Below, one piece after another: positions 6,319-15,598 of a stretch of 43,065 bases of DNA. The position numbers and the translations under genes were made by a program. Under the pieces are notes generated by a model that made no database searches, was not told where the DNA came from, and saw nothing but the letters and a program-made list of their open reading frames with translations. Within the stretch, counting starts at the first letter, position 1. Each line of letters begins with the position of its first letter. Source of the stretch: an uncultured Collinsella sp. (GTDB lineage: Bacteria; Actinomycetota; Coriobacteriia; Coriobacteriales; Coriobacteriaceae); NCBI GenBank assembly GCA_902478995.1, contig CABSNF010000006.1, positions 1 to 43,065 of the forward strand, in the 5' to 3' direction.

Positions 6319-8646
6319 ATGGCGGATTCTCAGATCCATGTCGCGCTGGCGGGTAACCCCAACTGCGGCAAGACCACGCTTTTCAACCTGATCACCGGCG
6401 CCAACGGCTACGTTGGCAACTGGCCCGGCGTCACGGTTGAGAAAAAGGAAGCCAAGCTCCTAAGCGACAAGAACGTTACCATCACGGACCTCCCTGGCAT
6501 CTACTCGCTTTCCCCCTACAGCCCCGAGGAGCAATGCTCGCGCGATTACCTCATGAGCGGCGAGCCCGATGTAGTCGTTCAGGTGGTCGACGCCACCAAC
6601 CTCGAGCGCAACCTGTACCTGGCGCTTCAGGTTATCGAGACCGGCCTGCCCGTGGTCGTTGCCCTCAACATGGCCGACTTGGTCGAGAAGAACGGCGACA
6701 AGATCGACACGGACAAGCTCTCCAAGAAGCTCGGCTGCCCGGTCATGATGATCTCGGCCCTTAAGAACAAGGGCATCAAGGAGCTGTTCGAGCAGGTTAA
6801 GAAGTCCGCTGCTTCCAAGGGCGAGGTGCCGGAGCACAAGTTCGACTCCTCCATCGAGGACGTTCTGGACCACATCGAGAACAACCTGCCGGCGAGCGTT
6901 CCCGCTAACAAGCGTCGCTATTACGCCGTCAAGCTGTTCGAGCGTGATGCAGACGCCTGCAAGCTCATCAACCTCACCAAGGAGAAGGCCGCTCGCGTGG
7001 AGGAGCTGGTCGCCCAGTGCGAGCAGGACTGCGACGACGATGCCGAGTCCATCATCACCGGTGAGCGCTATGGCGTCATCGCGCACATCATCGATGAGTG
7101 CCTCACCAAGGCCCCGGCCAAGATGAGCACCTCCGAGAAGATCGACCGTGTGGTTACCAACCGTATCCTGGGCTTGCCGATCTTTGTCGTCATCATGTTC
7201 TGCGTGTACTACATCGCCGTTTCTACCCTGGGCGGCACGGTGACCGACTTCACCAACGACCAGCTCTTTGGCACCGACGGTTGGTATGTGCTCGGTCAGG
7301 GCCGCGATGCCTACGATGCAGCCGTCGAGGCTGCGGGCGACGATGCCGACTCGGTTGACCCGGCGCAGTACGGCCCCTATGTCCCGGGTATCACCACCGC
7401 GGTGCATGACGCCCTTGTGGCGGGCGGCACCGAGGACGGCGGTCTTGTTGACTCCCTCGTCTGCGACGGTATCGTGGCCGGCATCGGCGCCATCATGGGC
7501 TTTGTCCCGCAGATGTTCCTGTTGTTCGTGATGCTCTCTTTCCTGGAGGACTGCGGCTACATGGCCCGCGTCGCCTTCATCATGGACCGCGTGTTCCGCC
7601 GCTTTGGCCTGTCCGGTAAGTCCTTTATCCCCATGCTCGTGACCTCGGGCTGCGGCGTTCCCGGAGTCATGGCTACCAAGACCATCGAGAACGAGAAGGA
7701 CCGCCGCATGACGGTCATGACCACCACGTTCATCCCCTGTGGCGCCAAGCTGCCGATCATCGCCCTGCTCATGGGTTCCATCATCGGCGATTCTTCCACC
7801 ACCGCCGCGTGGATCAGTCCGCTGTTCTACTTCCTGGGCGTCTTTGCCGTCATCGCTTCGGGCCTCATGCTCAAGAAGACCAAGCTCTTCGCCGGCCGCC
7901 CGACGCCGTTTGTTATGGAGCTTCCTGCCTACCACTTCCCGGCGATCCGCTCTTGGGCGCTGCACGTGTGGGAGCGCTGCTGGGCCTTTATCAAGAAGGC
8001 CGGTACGGTCATCTTCGCGTCCACTGTCGTGGTTTGGTTCCTGTCCAACTTTGGTAGCTACAACGGTTCCTTTGGCTACCTGCCCGCGATGGACGGCATC
8101 TCCGAGGAGTTCATGGACTACTCCGTGCTGGCCATGCTCGGTAACCTGATCTCCTGGATCTTCGCCCCGCTTGGCTTTAGCACCTGGCAGGCAACAGCGC
8201 TGTCCGTCTCGGGCCTTGTCGCCAAGGAGAACGTCGTCGCCACCGCCGGCTCGCTGCTGTCCGTTGCCGACGCGGGCGAGACCGACCCGAGCCTGTGGAC
8301 CGCGTTTGCCGGCATGTTCCCCACCATGGGCGCTTGCGTCGCCTTTGGCGCGTTCAACCTGCTGTGCGCTCCGTGCTTTGCTGCCATGGGTGCCATCCGC
8401 AACCAGATGGATTCCGGCAAGTGGTTCGCGATTGCCATCGGTTACGAGTGCATCTTCGCTTGGGTGATCGGCCTGTTCATCAACCAGTTCTACAACCTGC
8501 TTGTCCTTGGGCAGTTTGGCTTCTGGACGGTTGTGGCTATCGTGCTGCTGGTCGCGATGCTCTTCCAGATTTTCCGTCCTATGCCCAAGCACGCTTGGAC
8601 CGACGAGGACGAGACCAACACTGCTTCCACCGCAGTTTCCGCTTAA
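6319..8646 (+). CDS. feoB: Ferrous iron transport protein B
   Basis: Full-length FeoB, 775 aa, which imports Fe(II) across the cell membrane. The N-terminal G domain has G1 GNPNCGKTT (about residues 12-20), G3 DLPG and G4 NMAD, followed by a helical GDI-like domain. The membrane part starts at about residue 285 and contains the two inverted Gate regions, with the conserved SGCGVPGVMATKTI segment and the later cysteine-rich FNLLCAPCFAAMG. An acidic loop at about residues 325-370 between the first helices is probably extracytosolic. Ribosome site AAGGAAGAAGG. It closes the feoA-feoA-feoB operon. Confidence 0.97.
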   Translation: MADSQIHVALAGNPNCGKTTLFNLITGANGYVGNWPGVTVEKKEAKLLSDKNVTITDLPGIYSLSPYSPEEQCSRDYLMSGEPDVVVQVVDATNLERNLYLALQVIETGLPVVVALNMADLVEKNGDKIDTDKLSKKLGCPVMMISALKNKGIKELFEQVKKSAASKGEVPEHKFDSSIEDVLDHIENNLPASVPANKRRYYAVKLFERDADACKLINLTKEKAARVEELVAQCEQDCDDDAESIITGERYGVIAHIIDECLTKAPAKMSTSEKIDRVVTNRILGLPIFVVIMFCVYYIAVSTLGGTVTDFTNDQLFGTDGWYVLGQGRDAYDAAVEAAGDDADSVDPAQYGPYVPGITTAVHDALVAGGTEDGGLVDSLVCDGIVAGIGAIMGFVPQMFLLFVMLSFLEDCGYMARVAFIMDRVFRRFGLSGKSFIPMLVTSGCGVPGVMATKTIENEKDRRMTVMTTTFIPCGAKLPIIALLMGSIIGDSSTTAAWISPLFYFLGVFAVIASGLMLKKTKLFAGRPTPFVMELPAYHFPAIRSWALHVWERCWAFIKKAGTVIFASTVVVWFLSNFGSYNGSFGYLPAMDGISEEFMDYSVLAMLGNLISWIFAPLGFSTWQATALSVSGLVAKENVVATAGSLLSVADAGETDPSLWTAFAGMFPTMGACVAFGAFNLLCAPCFAAMGAIRNQMDSGKWFAIAIGYECIFAWVIGLFINQFYNLLVLGQFGFWTVVAIVLLVAMLFQIFRPMPKHAWTDEDETNTASTAVSA

Positions 8647-8675
8647 GTCCGAATAAGGATTAACCCCTTTCCGAA

Positions 8676-8712
8676 AGCCCGGGTGTCACAGCGACACTCG
8701 GGCTTTTGTTTT
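8676..8712 (+). terminator. Terminator of the feo operon
   Basis: A 12-bp stem, AGCCCGGGTGTC (8676-8687) with GACACTCGGGCT (8693-8704) and one G-T wobble, followed by TTTGTTTT, 29 bases after the feoB stop. Confidence 0.9.
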
Positions 8713-8737
8713 AACCGCTAGGCAATTTCGTTATAAT
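8706..8737 (+). promoter_or_regulatory. Likely promoter of the polysaccharide operon
   Basis: A perfect -10 box TATAAT at 8732-8737 lies about 45 bp upstream of the first glycosyltransferase. The -35 box is poor (TTGTTT at 8707-8712, 19-bp spacer), which would fit an activated promoter. I see no AACGTT operator here. Confidence 0.5.
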
Positions 8738-8782
8738 CGACGTCCGCAAATCGATTCATTATGTTGGAGAATCCATTTGATC

Positions 8783-9850
8783 ATGGCAGATATCGACAAT
8801 AGGATAGCTTTGGTGATTCCCGCGTATGAGCCGAGTGGTCGGCTGGCCGCGCTACTTGAGGAGCTCGTGCTCGGATGGCCGGGACCGATCGTTGTGGTGG
8901 ATGACGGGAGCAGCACGTCCTGTTCTGTGGTGTTTGACCGCGCCCGCGCGCTTGGTGCTACGGTTCTTGTCCACGGGCTCAACCGCGGCAAAGGTGCGGC
9001 TCTCAAGACTGCCTTTTCTTATCTCTTGGAACAGGTCCCGACTGTTGCGGGGGCCGTCACGGCAGATGCCGATGGTCAGCATTTGCCTGCCGATATCCGC
9101 GCCGTTGCGCGCGAACTCGGTCTGCACCAGGACTCGTTGGTGCTTGGCTGTCGCCGATTTGACGGTAATGGCGTTCCTGCGCGCAGTAAGCTCGGTAACA
9201 ATTTTATGCTTGGGGCCATGCGCGTGCTCTGCGGTGTCGATGTGAGTGATACGCAGACGGGCTTACGTGGCCTTCCGGCGTCGCTTATGCGCCGTATGCT
9301 CGCTGTGGTGCGAGACGGATATGAGTTCGAGACAGAGATGCTTGTGCTGGCGCGGCGTGCGGGTGGCATCTTCGAGGTTCCCATTACCACGGTCTACGAG
9401 GGTGACAACGAGGCATCACATTTCCGTCCCGTTGTTGATTCGCTTCGCGTGCTCGGTGTCTTATTCTCTGCGTTTGCGCGCTACACGCTCTCTTCGCTCT
9501 GCACATCGTTGTTGGATTGGGCACTGTTCTCTGCGCTCGTACTCCTATGGTCGCATGGTGTCGCGACCAGCGCAGCCATCGTGTGGGCAACCGTCGTTGC
9601 GCGGGTCGTCTCGGCATTTGTCAACTATATGCTGAATCGAAATATCGTCTTCAAAGCGGATAATTCCAGCTGTTCTCGGAGCCTTTGCCGCTATATTGCC
9701 CTGTGCGCAGCTTGTATGTTGGCGAGCGCAGCTCTCGTCCTCTTGATTTCCGTTGCACTGCCCATACCGGTCTTCATCATCAAACCGTTTGTTGATACGG
9801 CATTGTTCTTTGCTAACTACCGTATCCAGCAGTCATGGGTCTTTGAATAG
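8783..9850 (+). CDS. Glycosyltransferase family 2 fused to a GtrA-like membrane domain
   Basis: About 355 aa. The N-terminal half is a GT-A fold glycosyltransferase of the DPM1/GtrB type: IPAYEPSGRLAALL, VVVDDGSS (about residues 37-44), RGKGAALKTAF and the metal-binding TADADGQH. Such enzymes load a sugar onto undecaprenyl phosphate. The C-terminal 120 residues carry four predicted hydrophobic segments ending NYRIQQSWVF, the GtrA family, proposed to flip the lipid-linked sugar outward. Together this is a load-and-flip protein. A GGAGA ribosome site ends at 8770; both TTG 8777 and ATG 8783 are possible starts, and I chose the ATG. The next gene begins 12 bp later. Confidence 0.88.
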   Translation: MADIDNRIALVIPAYEPSGRLAALLEELVLGWPGPIVVVDDGSSTSCSVVFDRARALGATVLVHGLNRGKGAALKTAFSYLLEQVPTVAGAVTADADGQHLPADIRAVARELGLHQDSLVLGCRRFDGNGVPARSKLGNNFMLGAMRVLCGVDVSDTQTGLRGLPASLMRRMLAVVRDGYEFETEMLVLARRAGGIFEVPITTVYEGDNEASHFRPVVDSLRVLGVLFSAFARYTLSSLCTSLLDWALFSALVLLWSHGVATSAAIVWATVVARVVSAFVNYMLNRNIVFKADNSSCSRSLCRYIALCAACMLASAALVLLISVALPIPVFIIKPFVDTALFFANYRIQQSWVFE

Positions 9851-9862
9851 GGGGATGATTCC

Positions 9863-12112
9863 GTGAACGTTCATGAGCTTAAGAAAGCCAAGAAAAGCGT
9901 GGTGGAAAAACAGGGGGCACGGAAGCGCGATGTGACGACCTTTATCGTCACTGCAGTCCTTATGGTCATCTATCTGCTATGGCGGCTGCTGTTCACCCTG
10001 CCGTTTGATCAGGGGATTCCCCAGATGGTTTTTGCGGTCTTGCTGCTCATCGCTGAGACAGTAACCGCGTTTACGACCTTCGAACTTTACTACCGCAAGG
10101 TTAAGGCCGACAGCGGACATCTCGTTATGCCGAAAATCTTGCCCGAAGACTATCCCGACGTTGACGTGGTAATCGCTACGCACAACGAGCCGACTGACGT
10201 GTTGTTCAAGACGGCGAACGCCTGTACCTACATGGACTATCCCGATCGTTCTCGGGTGCACGTCTATTTTGCTGACGATGGCTGCCGCAAAGAGGTCGCT
10301 TCCCTTGCGGCTGAACTTGGGATTGGTTATATCCCCTGCGAGGATAACAAGTATGCTAAATCGGGCAACCTCAACAACGCGTTAAGGCACACGACTTCAC
10401 CGCTGATCGCGACGTTCGATGCCGACATGATTCCGCGTAGCAGCTTTCTCGTAGATACCGTGCCCTATTTCTTGCTGCCTCGCTATATTCAGGATGGCGC
10501 GACCGGCGCATGGCGTTATCGTTCCGAGGACGAACTCAATGAGGACCTTAAAGTCGGTCTGATTCAGACGCCGCAAAGCTTCTATAATCTTGATCTTTTT
10601 CAGTTCAATCTGTACGCCGAGGACAAGATTCCTAATGAGCAAGATTTCTTCTCACGCGAGGTAAACCAGATGCGCAACTCGTCCAACGCCTGCGCATACA
10701 CCGGTAGCAATGCCGTGATTTCGCGCGCCGGTATGGAGGAGATTGGCGGGTTTCCGTATCATACGATCACCGAAGATTTTGAGACGAGCTGTCGTCTGCA
10801 GATGGCGGGTTATATTACCTATGCCACTGATAAGGTCGAAGCTCACGGCCTCTCGACGACGGATGTGCGCTCGATGGTGCACCAACGCATCCGCTGGGCG
10901 CGCGGTGTGATTCAGAGCATCCAAAACACGGGTGTCATCTTTTCCCGCAAGATTTCTTTTTCCGCGCGCATTACCTATCTGTGCAGTTTTCTGTACTGGT
11001 GGTCATTCTTCAACCGCATCATCTTCATTCTTGCGCCCATTATGTTTGCCTTGTTTGACTTCCAAGTGGTTAACTGCACACTCTGGCAGTTACTAATTTT
11101 TTGGCTGCCGAGCTATTTCTTTTATAGCAGGTCTATGAAATTGCTTTCGAGCAATGTTCGCAGTCAGAAATGGAGTCAAATCATCGACACCACGCTGGCG
11201 CCATCACTTATTATTCCCGTATTTCTTGAGACGCTCGGTATCCGCGAGACCAAGTTCAAAGTTACGCGTAAAGACAAGACGACCAATCGCAGCGGTAGCC
11301 TGTGGAACATGCTCCCACACCTGTTGCTCGTGGTGCTCTCGGTTGCAGCTATTATCAGATTTACATGGGGAAAGTATGGCATGGCGCTCGTGTACAGTTC
11401 CGTGATCATCTATTGGTTGTGCTACAACTTGATTGCCCTTTTGTATGCTATTGCCTTTTCGGGTGGTCGGTCCATGCCGCGCAAGAGTACTCGCATCTCC
11501 GTAGACGAACCTGCGGTGCTGACGGCGCTGCCGGTTGAGGATGAGTGGTCGAAGCTAACCGAGGGCACCGGCGAAGCCGTGGCCGAAGGTGGCGTTTTCC
11601 CCGATTGCAGTTCGGACGAGACGGATGACGAAGGCCCTGTGGGTGTTTTCGCGGGGCGTGCCATCAACATGTCAGACGGTGGTGTACTCGTGCGCATCGA
11701 TGATCCCTTTCCCGAGGAGCTGCGCAGCTTTGCGGTGCGCTTGGGAGATGGTCGCTATTGCACATGCGTTTCTGGTAGGCTTGTGCGCCTCTTTCAATCC
11801 AAATGTGGCGATGATGAGTCGTGGTACGCGGCGCTTCGAATCGAGCACCGCTCGCTCGAGGAGCGTCGCATCTATGATCAGCTGCTGTACGATCGCGAAA
11901 CGGGCATCGCCGAGGAGCTTGATAGCTGGAACACCACCTATGACGATATCGTGCGTATTGTCCGCATGAGGATAAGGGCGCTTCTTTCGCGTTACCGCGT
12001 ATGGAGATCTCGCCGCCGCTCCAGGCGTGATAGTGATCGATGCGGCGATTCACGGGATGCGGAGCGGACCAGTCACGATTCTGCTCATGTCGAAGGAGAC
12101 GCTGCATGCTGA
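9863..12112 (+). CDS. Cellulose-synthase-like glycosyltransferase with C-terminal PilZ (c-di-GMP) domain
   Basis: 749 aa, BcsA-like processive GT2. Catalytic motifs are in order: ADDG (137-140), DAD (186-188), TED (303-305) and QRIRW (341-345). Two helices precede the catalytic domain and about six follow. A PilZ domain follows the last helix: RKSTR (540-544) fits RxxxR and NMSDGG (602-607) fits NxSxxG, the two c-di-GMP contact motifs. They are about 58 residues apart, with an acidic, probably disordered insert at about 556-592, longer than usual. It would polymerise and export a beta-glycan, switched on by c-di-GMP. No bcsB is present, as expected without an outer membrane. Starts at GTG 9863 behind AGGGGGA. 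Polymer unknown. Confidence 0.9.
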   Translation: MNVHELKKAKKSVVEKQGARKRDVTTFIVTAVLMVIYLLWRLLFTLPFDQGIPQMVFAVLLLIAETVTAFTTFELYYRKVKADSGHLVMPKILPEDYPDVDVVIATHNEPTDVLFKTANACTYMDYPDRSRVHVYFADDGCRKEVASLAAELGIGYIPCEDNKYAKSGNLNNALRHTTSPLIATFDADMIPRSSFLVDTVPYFLLPRYIQDGATGAWRYRSEDELNEDLKVGLIQTPQSFYNLDLFQFNLYAEDKIPNEQDFFSREVNQMRNSSNACAYTGSNAVISRAGMEEIGGFPYHTITEDFETSCRLQMAGYITYATDKVEAHGLSTTDVRSMVHQRIRWARGVIQSIQNTGVIFSRKISFSARITYLCSFLYWWSFFNRIIFILAPIMFALFDFQVVNCTLWQLLIFWLPSYFFYSRSMKLLSSNVRSQKWSQIIDTTLAPSLIIPVFLETLGIRETKFKVTRKDKTTNRSGSLWNMLPHLLLVVLSVAAIIRFTWGKYGMALVYSSVIIYWLCYNLIALLYAIAFSGGRSMPRKSTRISVDEPAVLTALPVEDEWSKLTEGTGEAVAEGGVFPDCSSDETDDEGPVGVFAGRAINMSDGGVLVRIDDPFPEELRSFAVRLGDGRYCTCVSGRLVRLFQSKCGDDESWYAALRIEHRSLEERRIYDQLLYDRETGIAEELDSWNTTYDDIVRIVRMRIRALLSRYRVWRSRRRSRRDSDRCGDSRDAERTSHDSAHVEGDAAC

Positions 12113-13971
12113 TTATTGCTGCCTTCGGCCGTGTGGCGCTGTTCCTGCTAGCGCTCTTCGGTCTGTGCTATTGGATCCATCGTTTGACCGAGACGGATGT
12201 GCATTTCGCTCCCGTGTGTGCCTTGTGTGTCATGGGGGTCGTCACGTATGCCGGTGGAATCGTGGGCGCGCTTGCCCCTGCCATCTGGGGGGTGGTTGTG
12301 GTGGGCGCCATCGCCGGTGCAGCGGCAATGCCCTGTCTCCATGGTCGTGGTCTTGCTAGATTGCCCTTTGGTCTCCCTGACGCGTGTTTTCTCCTAGGTA
12401 TGTTGATCTTTCTGTGGCCCCTGCTGTCGGCGCGTCTCGAGCATTACGATAACTTTACGCATTGGGCTATAGCGCTCAAGGTCATGCTGGAGACGGGGGC
12501 TTTCCCCACGGCGTCAAGTGGTCTCGTTGAGTTTTTCAACTATCCGCTCGGCACAACTTCACTGCTGTACTGCGCATGCACGTTTTTAGGCCATGCCGAG
12601 GGAACAATGCTCGTTGTTCAGGCAGCCTTTATCTTCTCATGTTTTTATGCTGTTCTTGGTATTGTGCGCAATCGCCGTTCGTTTCTGCCATATGCGGTGT
12701 TAGGGGCTGGCTGCTCGCTCCTTACGTTTTTCAATGTAACGATTCGCATTAATAACCTTTTGGTTGATTTCGTGCTCCCGGTCCTCACGATGGCGTGCTG
12801 GGCAGTCGTGGATCGTTATAACGGTGATGTTCGCCGCGAGTTCAAGTTGCTCGTGCCGTTGATGGCGGAGCTCATAGTGGTGAAGTCGACGGGCGTCGTA
12901 TTCGTTGCATTTGTGCTCGCTTACCATTTAGCGCGCGGACACGTTGCTCTCAGGAATCGCAGCTGGAACGCTCGCCTGCGCTGGTTTGGTGCAACTGCCG
13001 TCGCAGGTGTTTTGGGTTTTTCCACTTATCTGATGTGGAGTTGGCACATGGCCACGGCGCTCGCGGGCGTCAAGAATAAGTTCGATGTGGGCGATGCTGC
13101 TCACGCGGCGGTGGTCGGCGGTAAGAATACTGCCCAGATCGCGCAGGTCATCTCGACGTTTTTTGCGACCTCCATCGATTTAACTACCAGGCCTGCGCTC
13201 GGTTTCCTGCTCGGCAACTTGGCTGTTGTCGCATTGCTAGCGGCTGCTCGGTGGCGCTTTGGGCATCAGTTGACACATGTGCGCCGCGCACTGGTTGCGC
13301 TTGATTTCATGACAATTGTTTACTATGTGGGTATTCTCGCCATGTACATTTTCTCGATGCCAATGGACGAGGCCTTGAGGCTTGCTGGATTCGATCGTTA
13401 TGCTTGCAGCATCATTGCATTGTTTGTCGGTGGCCTGGCGATGGCAGTTACCGTTGAGCTTGAGGGGCAGATGAAATTCCGGTCCGATGGTTCCCCCTGC
13501 CATGCAACGCCGTTACATAAGCGGCGATACCAACAGGTTGTAATGGGCTGCATCGCCTTGTCGCTTGGCCTTTTGACGAGTGAATACAACGGCATGCTAT
13601 TCAATGCAAAGACATACGACACTTCGCTTCCGGCGACGGTCCGAGATGTCGTCGGTGATCGCTGGCCGGCATCGGGTAAAGAAGACGGTACTCGTTATTT
13701 GCTGTTCGGTTCCGATCGCGATGGGCTTATGACTTCGTACTACTTCACGTATGTGGCTCGATATTATTTGTTTGCCCCGCATTCCGATGCCATATGCGCG
13801 TTCTATGAGCCCAATATGGATAACCTTCTGTCGGGTTATGACAAGCTCATCGTAATCGAGTCCAATTCTGCGGAGATGGGTCTACTTAAAAAGCATTATG
13901 GCGTTACAGGCAAGGTCGGCGTCTATCGTATCGAGAAAAATAGCACCAGGGTAAACCTTATTGCTGAGTGA
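12106..13971 (+). CDS. Polytopic membrane protein, possible GT-C-type glycosyltransferase or polymerase
   Basis: 621 aa with roughly a dozen hydrophobic segments and a soluble C-terminal domain of about 100 residues (from about VGDRWPASGKEDGTRYLLFG). The first large loop contains LEHYDNFTHWAIALKVMLET, an acidic loop with aromatics, as seen in GT-C enzymes that use lipid-linked sugars; this is a resemblance, not an assignment. ATG 12106 has CGAAGGAGAC upstream and overlaps the end of the preceding gene by 7 bp, so the two are translationally coupled. With its neighbours it probably builds or decorates a surface polysaccharide. Confidence 0.7.
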   Translation: MLIIAAFGRVALFLLALFGLCYWIHRLTETDVHFAPVCALCVMGVVTYAGGIVGALAPAIWGVVVVGAIAGAAAMPCLHGRGLARLPFGLPDACFLLGMLIFLWPLLSARLEHYDNFTHWAIALKVMLETGAFPTASSGLVEFFNYPLGTTSLLYCACTFLGHAEGTMLVVQAAFIFSCFYAVLGIVRNRRSFLPYAVLGAGCSLLTFFNVTIRINNLLVDFVLPVLTMACWAVVDRYNGDVRREFKLLVPLMAELIVVKSTGVVFVAFVLAYHLARGHVALRNRSWNARLRWFGATAVAGVLGFSTYLMWSWHMATALAGVKNKFDVGDAAHAAVVGGKNTAQIAQVISTFFATSIDLTTRPALGFLLGNLAVVALLAAARWRFGHQLTHVRRALVALDFMTIVYYVGILAMYIFSMPMDEALRLAGFDRYACSIIALFVGGLAMAVTVELEGQMKFRSDGSPCHATPLHKRRYQQVVMGCIALSLGLLTSEYNGMLFNAKTYDTSLPATVRDVVGDRWPASGKEDGTRYLLFGSDRDGLMTSYYFTYVARYYLFAPHSDAICAFYEPNMDNLLSGYDKLIVIESNSAEMGLLKKHYGVTGKVGVYRIEKNSTRVNLIAE

Positions 13972-14148
13972 GGCAGCGAGATGAGCTCTATGATCATGAT
14001 TTCACCCATTCCGGATAGGTTGCCTTGTACCAATGTGGTGGGGAGATGTGGCGTTTCCGCAGATAAAACCGACCAAAATAAACCTTTCCCCTTTTGGTAG
14101 GTGGAGAATAGGGTAAAGTAAGTGGTGGTTAACTAGAGGAGGCTTGCT

Positions 14149-14349
14149 ATGGCACCTATCGATATTGTTGTACTGGCTATTATCGGTATTGCGTTTGTCG
14201 CCGTGTGCGTGCGCATCTACCGCAAGGGCACCTGCGCCGACTGCGCTCAGGGTGGCGCTTGCACGGGGCATTGTTCTAACAAAAAGACTTGTGCCGCGCT
14301 TAAGGGCGTAGACAAAATCGCCGAAGACTTGGGTCGCGGTATCAAATAA
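14149..14349 (+). CDS. FeoB-associated Cys-rich membrane protein
   Basis: 66 aa: one N-terminal membrane helix (IDIVVLAIIGIAFVAVCVRI), then a Cys-rich tail with the pattern CADCAQGGACTGHCSNKKTC, six cysteines in about 20 residues. This matches the small FeoB-associated Cys-rich family normally found next to feoB and thought to help Fe(II) uptake. Here it is 5.5 kb from feoB, separated by the polysaccharide operon. The ribosome site AGAGGAGG is strong. Upstream, GTGGTTAACT at 14125-14134 exactly repeats part of the feoA palindrome arm, a possible shared regulator half-site. Confidence 0.85.
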   Translation: MAPIDIVVLAIIGIAFVAVCVRIYRKGTCADCAQGGACTGHCSNKKTCAALKGVDKIAEDLGRGIK

Positions 14350-14362
14350 GGTCCGGACATCC

Positions 14363-14400
14363 AAGCGCTCCGCGGGCATCCGTTCGCGGGGCGCTTTGTG
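14363..14400 (+). terminator. Terminator after the Cys-rich gene
   Basis: A 12-bp stem, AAGCGCTCCGCG (14363-14374) with CGCGGGGCGCTT (14385-14396), with one wobble and a 10-base loop, followed by TTG. The T-run is short, so moderate strength. Confidence 0.7.
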
Positions 14401-14493
14401 CATTTGAGGGAGAGCACGGCGAGTCGAAGAGTATTTTTGGGGTATCGTTAACTGGACTATTAATTGGCAACTTATCTATAACGGAGTAACCGC

Positions 14494-15573
14494 ATGAGCG
14501 CTCGCGTAACCATGAAGGACATAGCCGCCGAGCTTGGCGTTTCCATCAATACCGTGCACAAGGCCCTGACGGGAAAGGCCGGCGTGAGCGAATCCGTGCG
14601 CGCCAAGGTGAACACTAAGGCCGAGGCCATGGGCTATCACCGCAACACAAGTGCCTCAAGCCTGCGCCGCAAGGATATCAATCTGGTGTTTTGCCTGCCC
14701 CGCGCATCGCGCGAGGGAGCGTACTTTTTCCGTTACCTGTGGGAAGGCTGCAATCGCTTTGAACAGGAGGTCATCGACCGGGGCATTACGGTTGAGCGCG
14801 TTGAATTTGGCGTGGGCGGCTACGCTGATGCACTCGAGCAAATCGACGAGCGTCTGCAGGTGGGCGAGAAGATTGATGGCTTGCTCGCCTATGCGCCGGG
14901 CGACGATCGTGCGACTGAGCTTTTGGGGCAGATCGCCGAGGCGGGCGTGACGATTGAGCTTGTCGACGGCGACCGTCCGCATTTGAATCGTTTGGGTGCG
15001 ATCTTGGCCGATTATTCGACGGCAGGCAGCCTTATGGCCGAGCAGGCGGCAAACCTGGTCCATGCTTCTGGGGCCGACGCCCGCGTGCTCCTTTTGACAG
15101 GCGACCCATATACCGATTCGCACTATCTAACCGCCCGCGCCTTCCACAATTACCTGCGCGAACGTGATATTCCATGGCAGGTTGAGGATCTTGCAGGTGC
15201 CCATGCGCAAGTCAAACAACTCGAGCATGAGCTCGAAAAGCGCTTGAGTGCGCCGGACGCCCCCGAACTTATCTGTAGCGTTTTTGCCGTTGGTTCCGAA
15301 GTGGTTGCCGACGCGCTCGTCTCGACCGGCAAGGCCGGTCAGGTCATGGTGATCGGCAACGACCTGTTTCCCGAAAGTGCTCTGGCCTTGCGCCGCGGTA
15401 TCTTTACCAATATTGTCTATAAGGACCCGACGAGCCTGGCGTATCGCGGCGCTAAGACGCTGGGCGATTATCTGCTGTGGGGAAGGACCCCGACGGTGCC
15501 CGTCCAGAAGGGTGCCGTCGAGATGGTATTTGCCAGCAATGTCGACCGCTACTGCGAACTTGCGGGTATTTAG
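14494..15573 (+). CDS. LacI-family transcriptional regulator, probable pectin/hexuronate regulator
   Basis: 359 aa. The N-terminal helix-turn-helix and hinge read VTMKDIAAELGVSINTVHKA and VRAKVNTKAEAMGYHRN, followed by a periplasmic-binding-protein-like sensor domain (about residues 60-355). LacI regulators bind palindromes with a central CG. The repeated site AACGTTCACC found at uxaC, the symporter gene, the GH105 gene and kduD has a central CG and no other candidate regulator lies next to uxaC, so I infer this protein binds it. The inducer is probably a pathway intermediate such as KDG or a uronate. No copy of the operator is seen in its own promoter. Confidence 0.88.
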   Translation: MSARVTMKDIAAELGVSINTVHKALTGKAGVSESVRAKVNTKAEAMGYHRNTSASSLRRKDINLVFCLPRASREGAYFFRYLWEGCNRFEQEVIDRGITVERVEFGVGGYADALEQIDERLQVGEKIDGLLAYAPGDDRATELLGQIAEAGVTIELVDGDRPHLNRLGAILADYSTAGSLMAEQAANLVHASGADARVLLLTGDPYTDSHYLTARAFHNYLRERDIPWQVEDLAGAHAQVKQLEHELEKRLSAPDAPELICSVFAVGSEVVADALVSTGKAGQVMVIGNDLFPESALALRRGIFTNIVYKDPTSLAYRGAKTLGDYLLWGRTPTVPVQKGAVEMVFASNVDRYCELAGI

Positions 15574-15598
15574 CCGATTGAGCAGGTACCCCCTCTTG

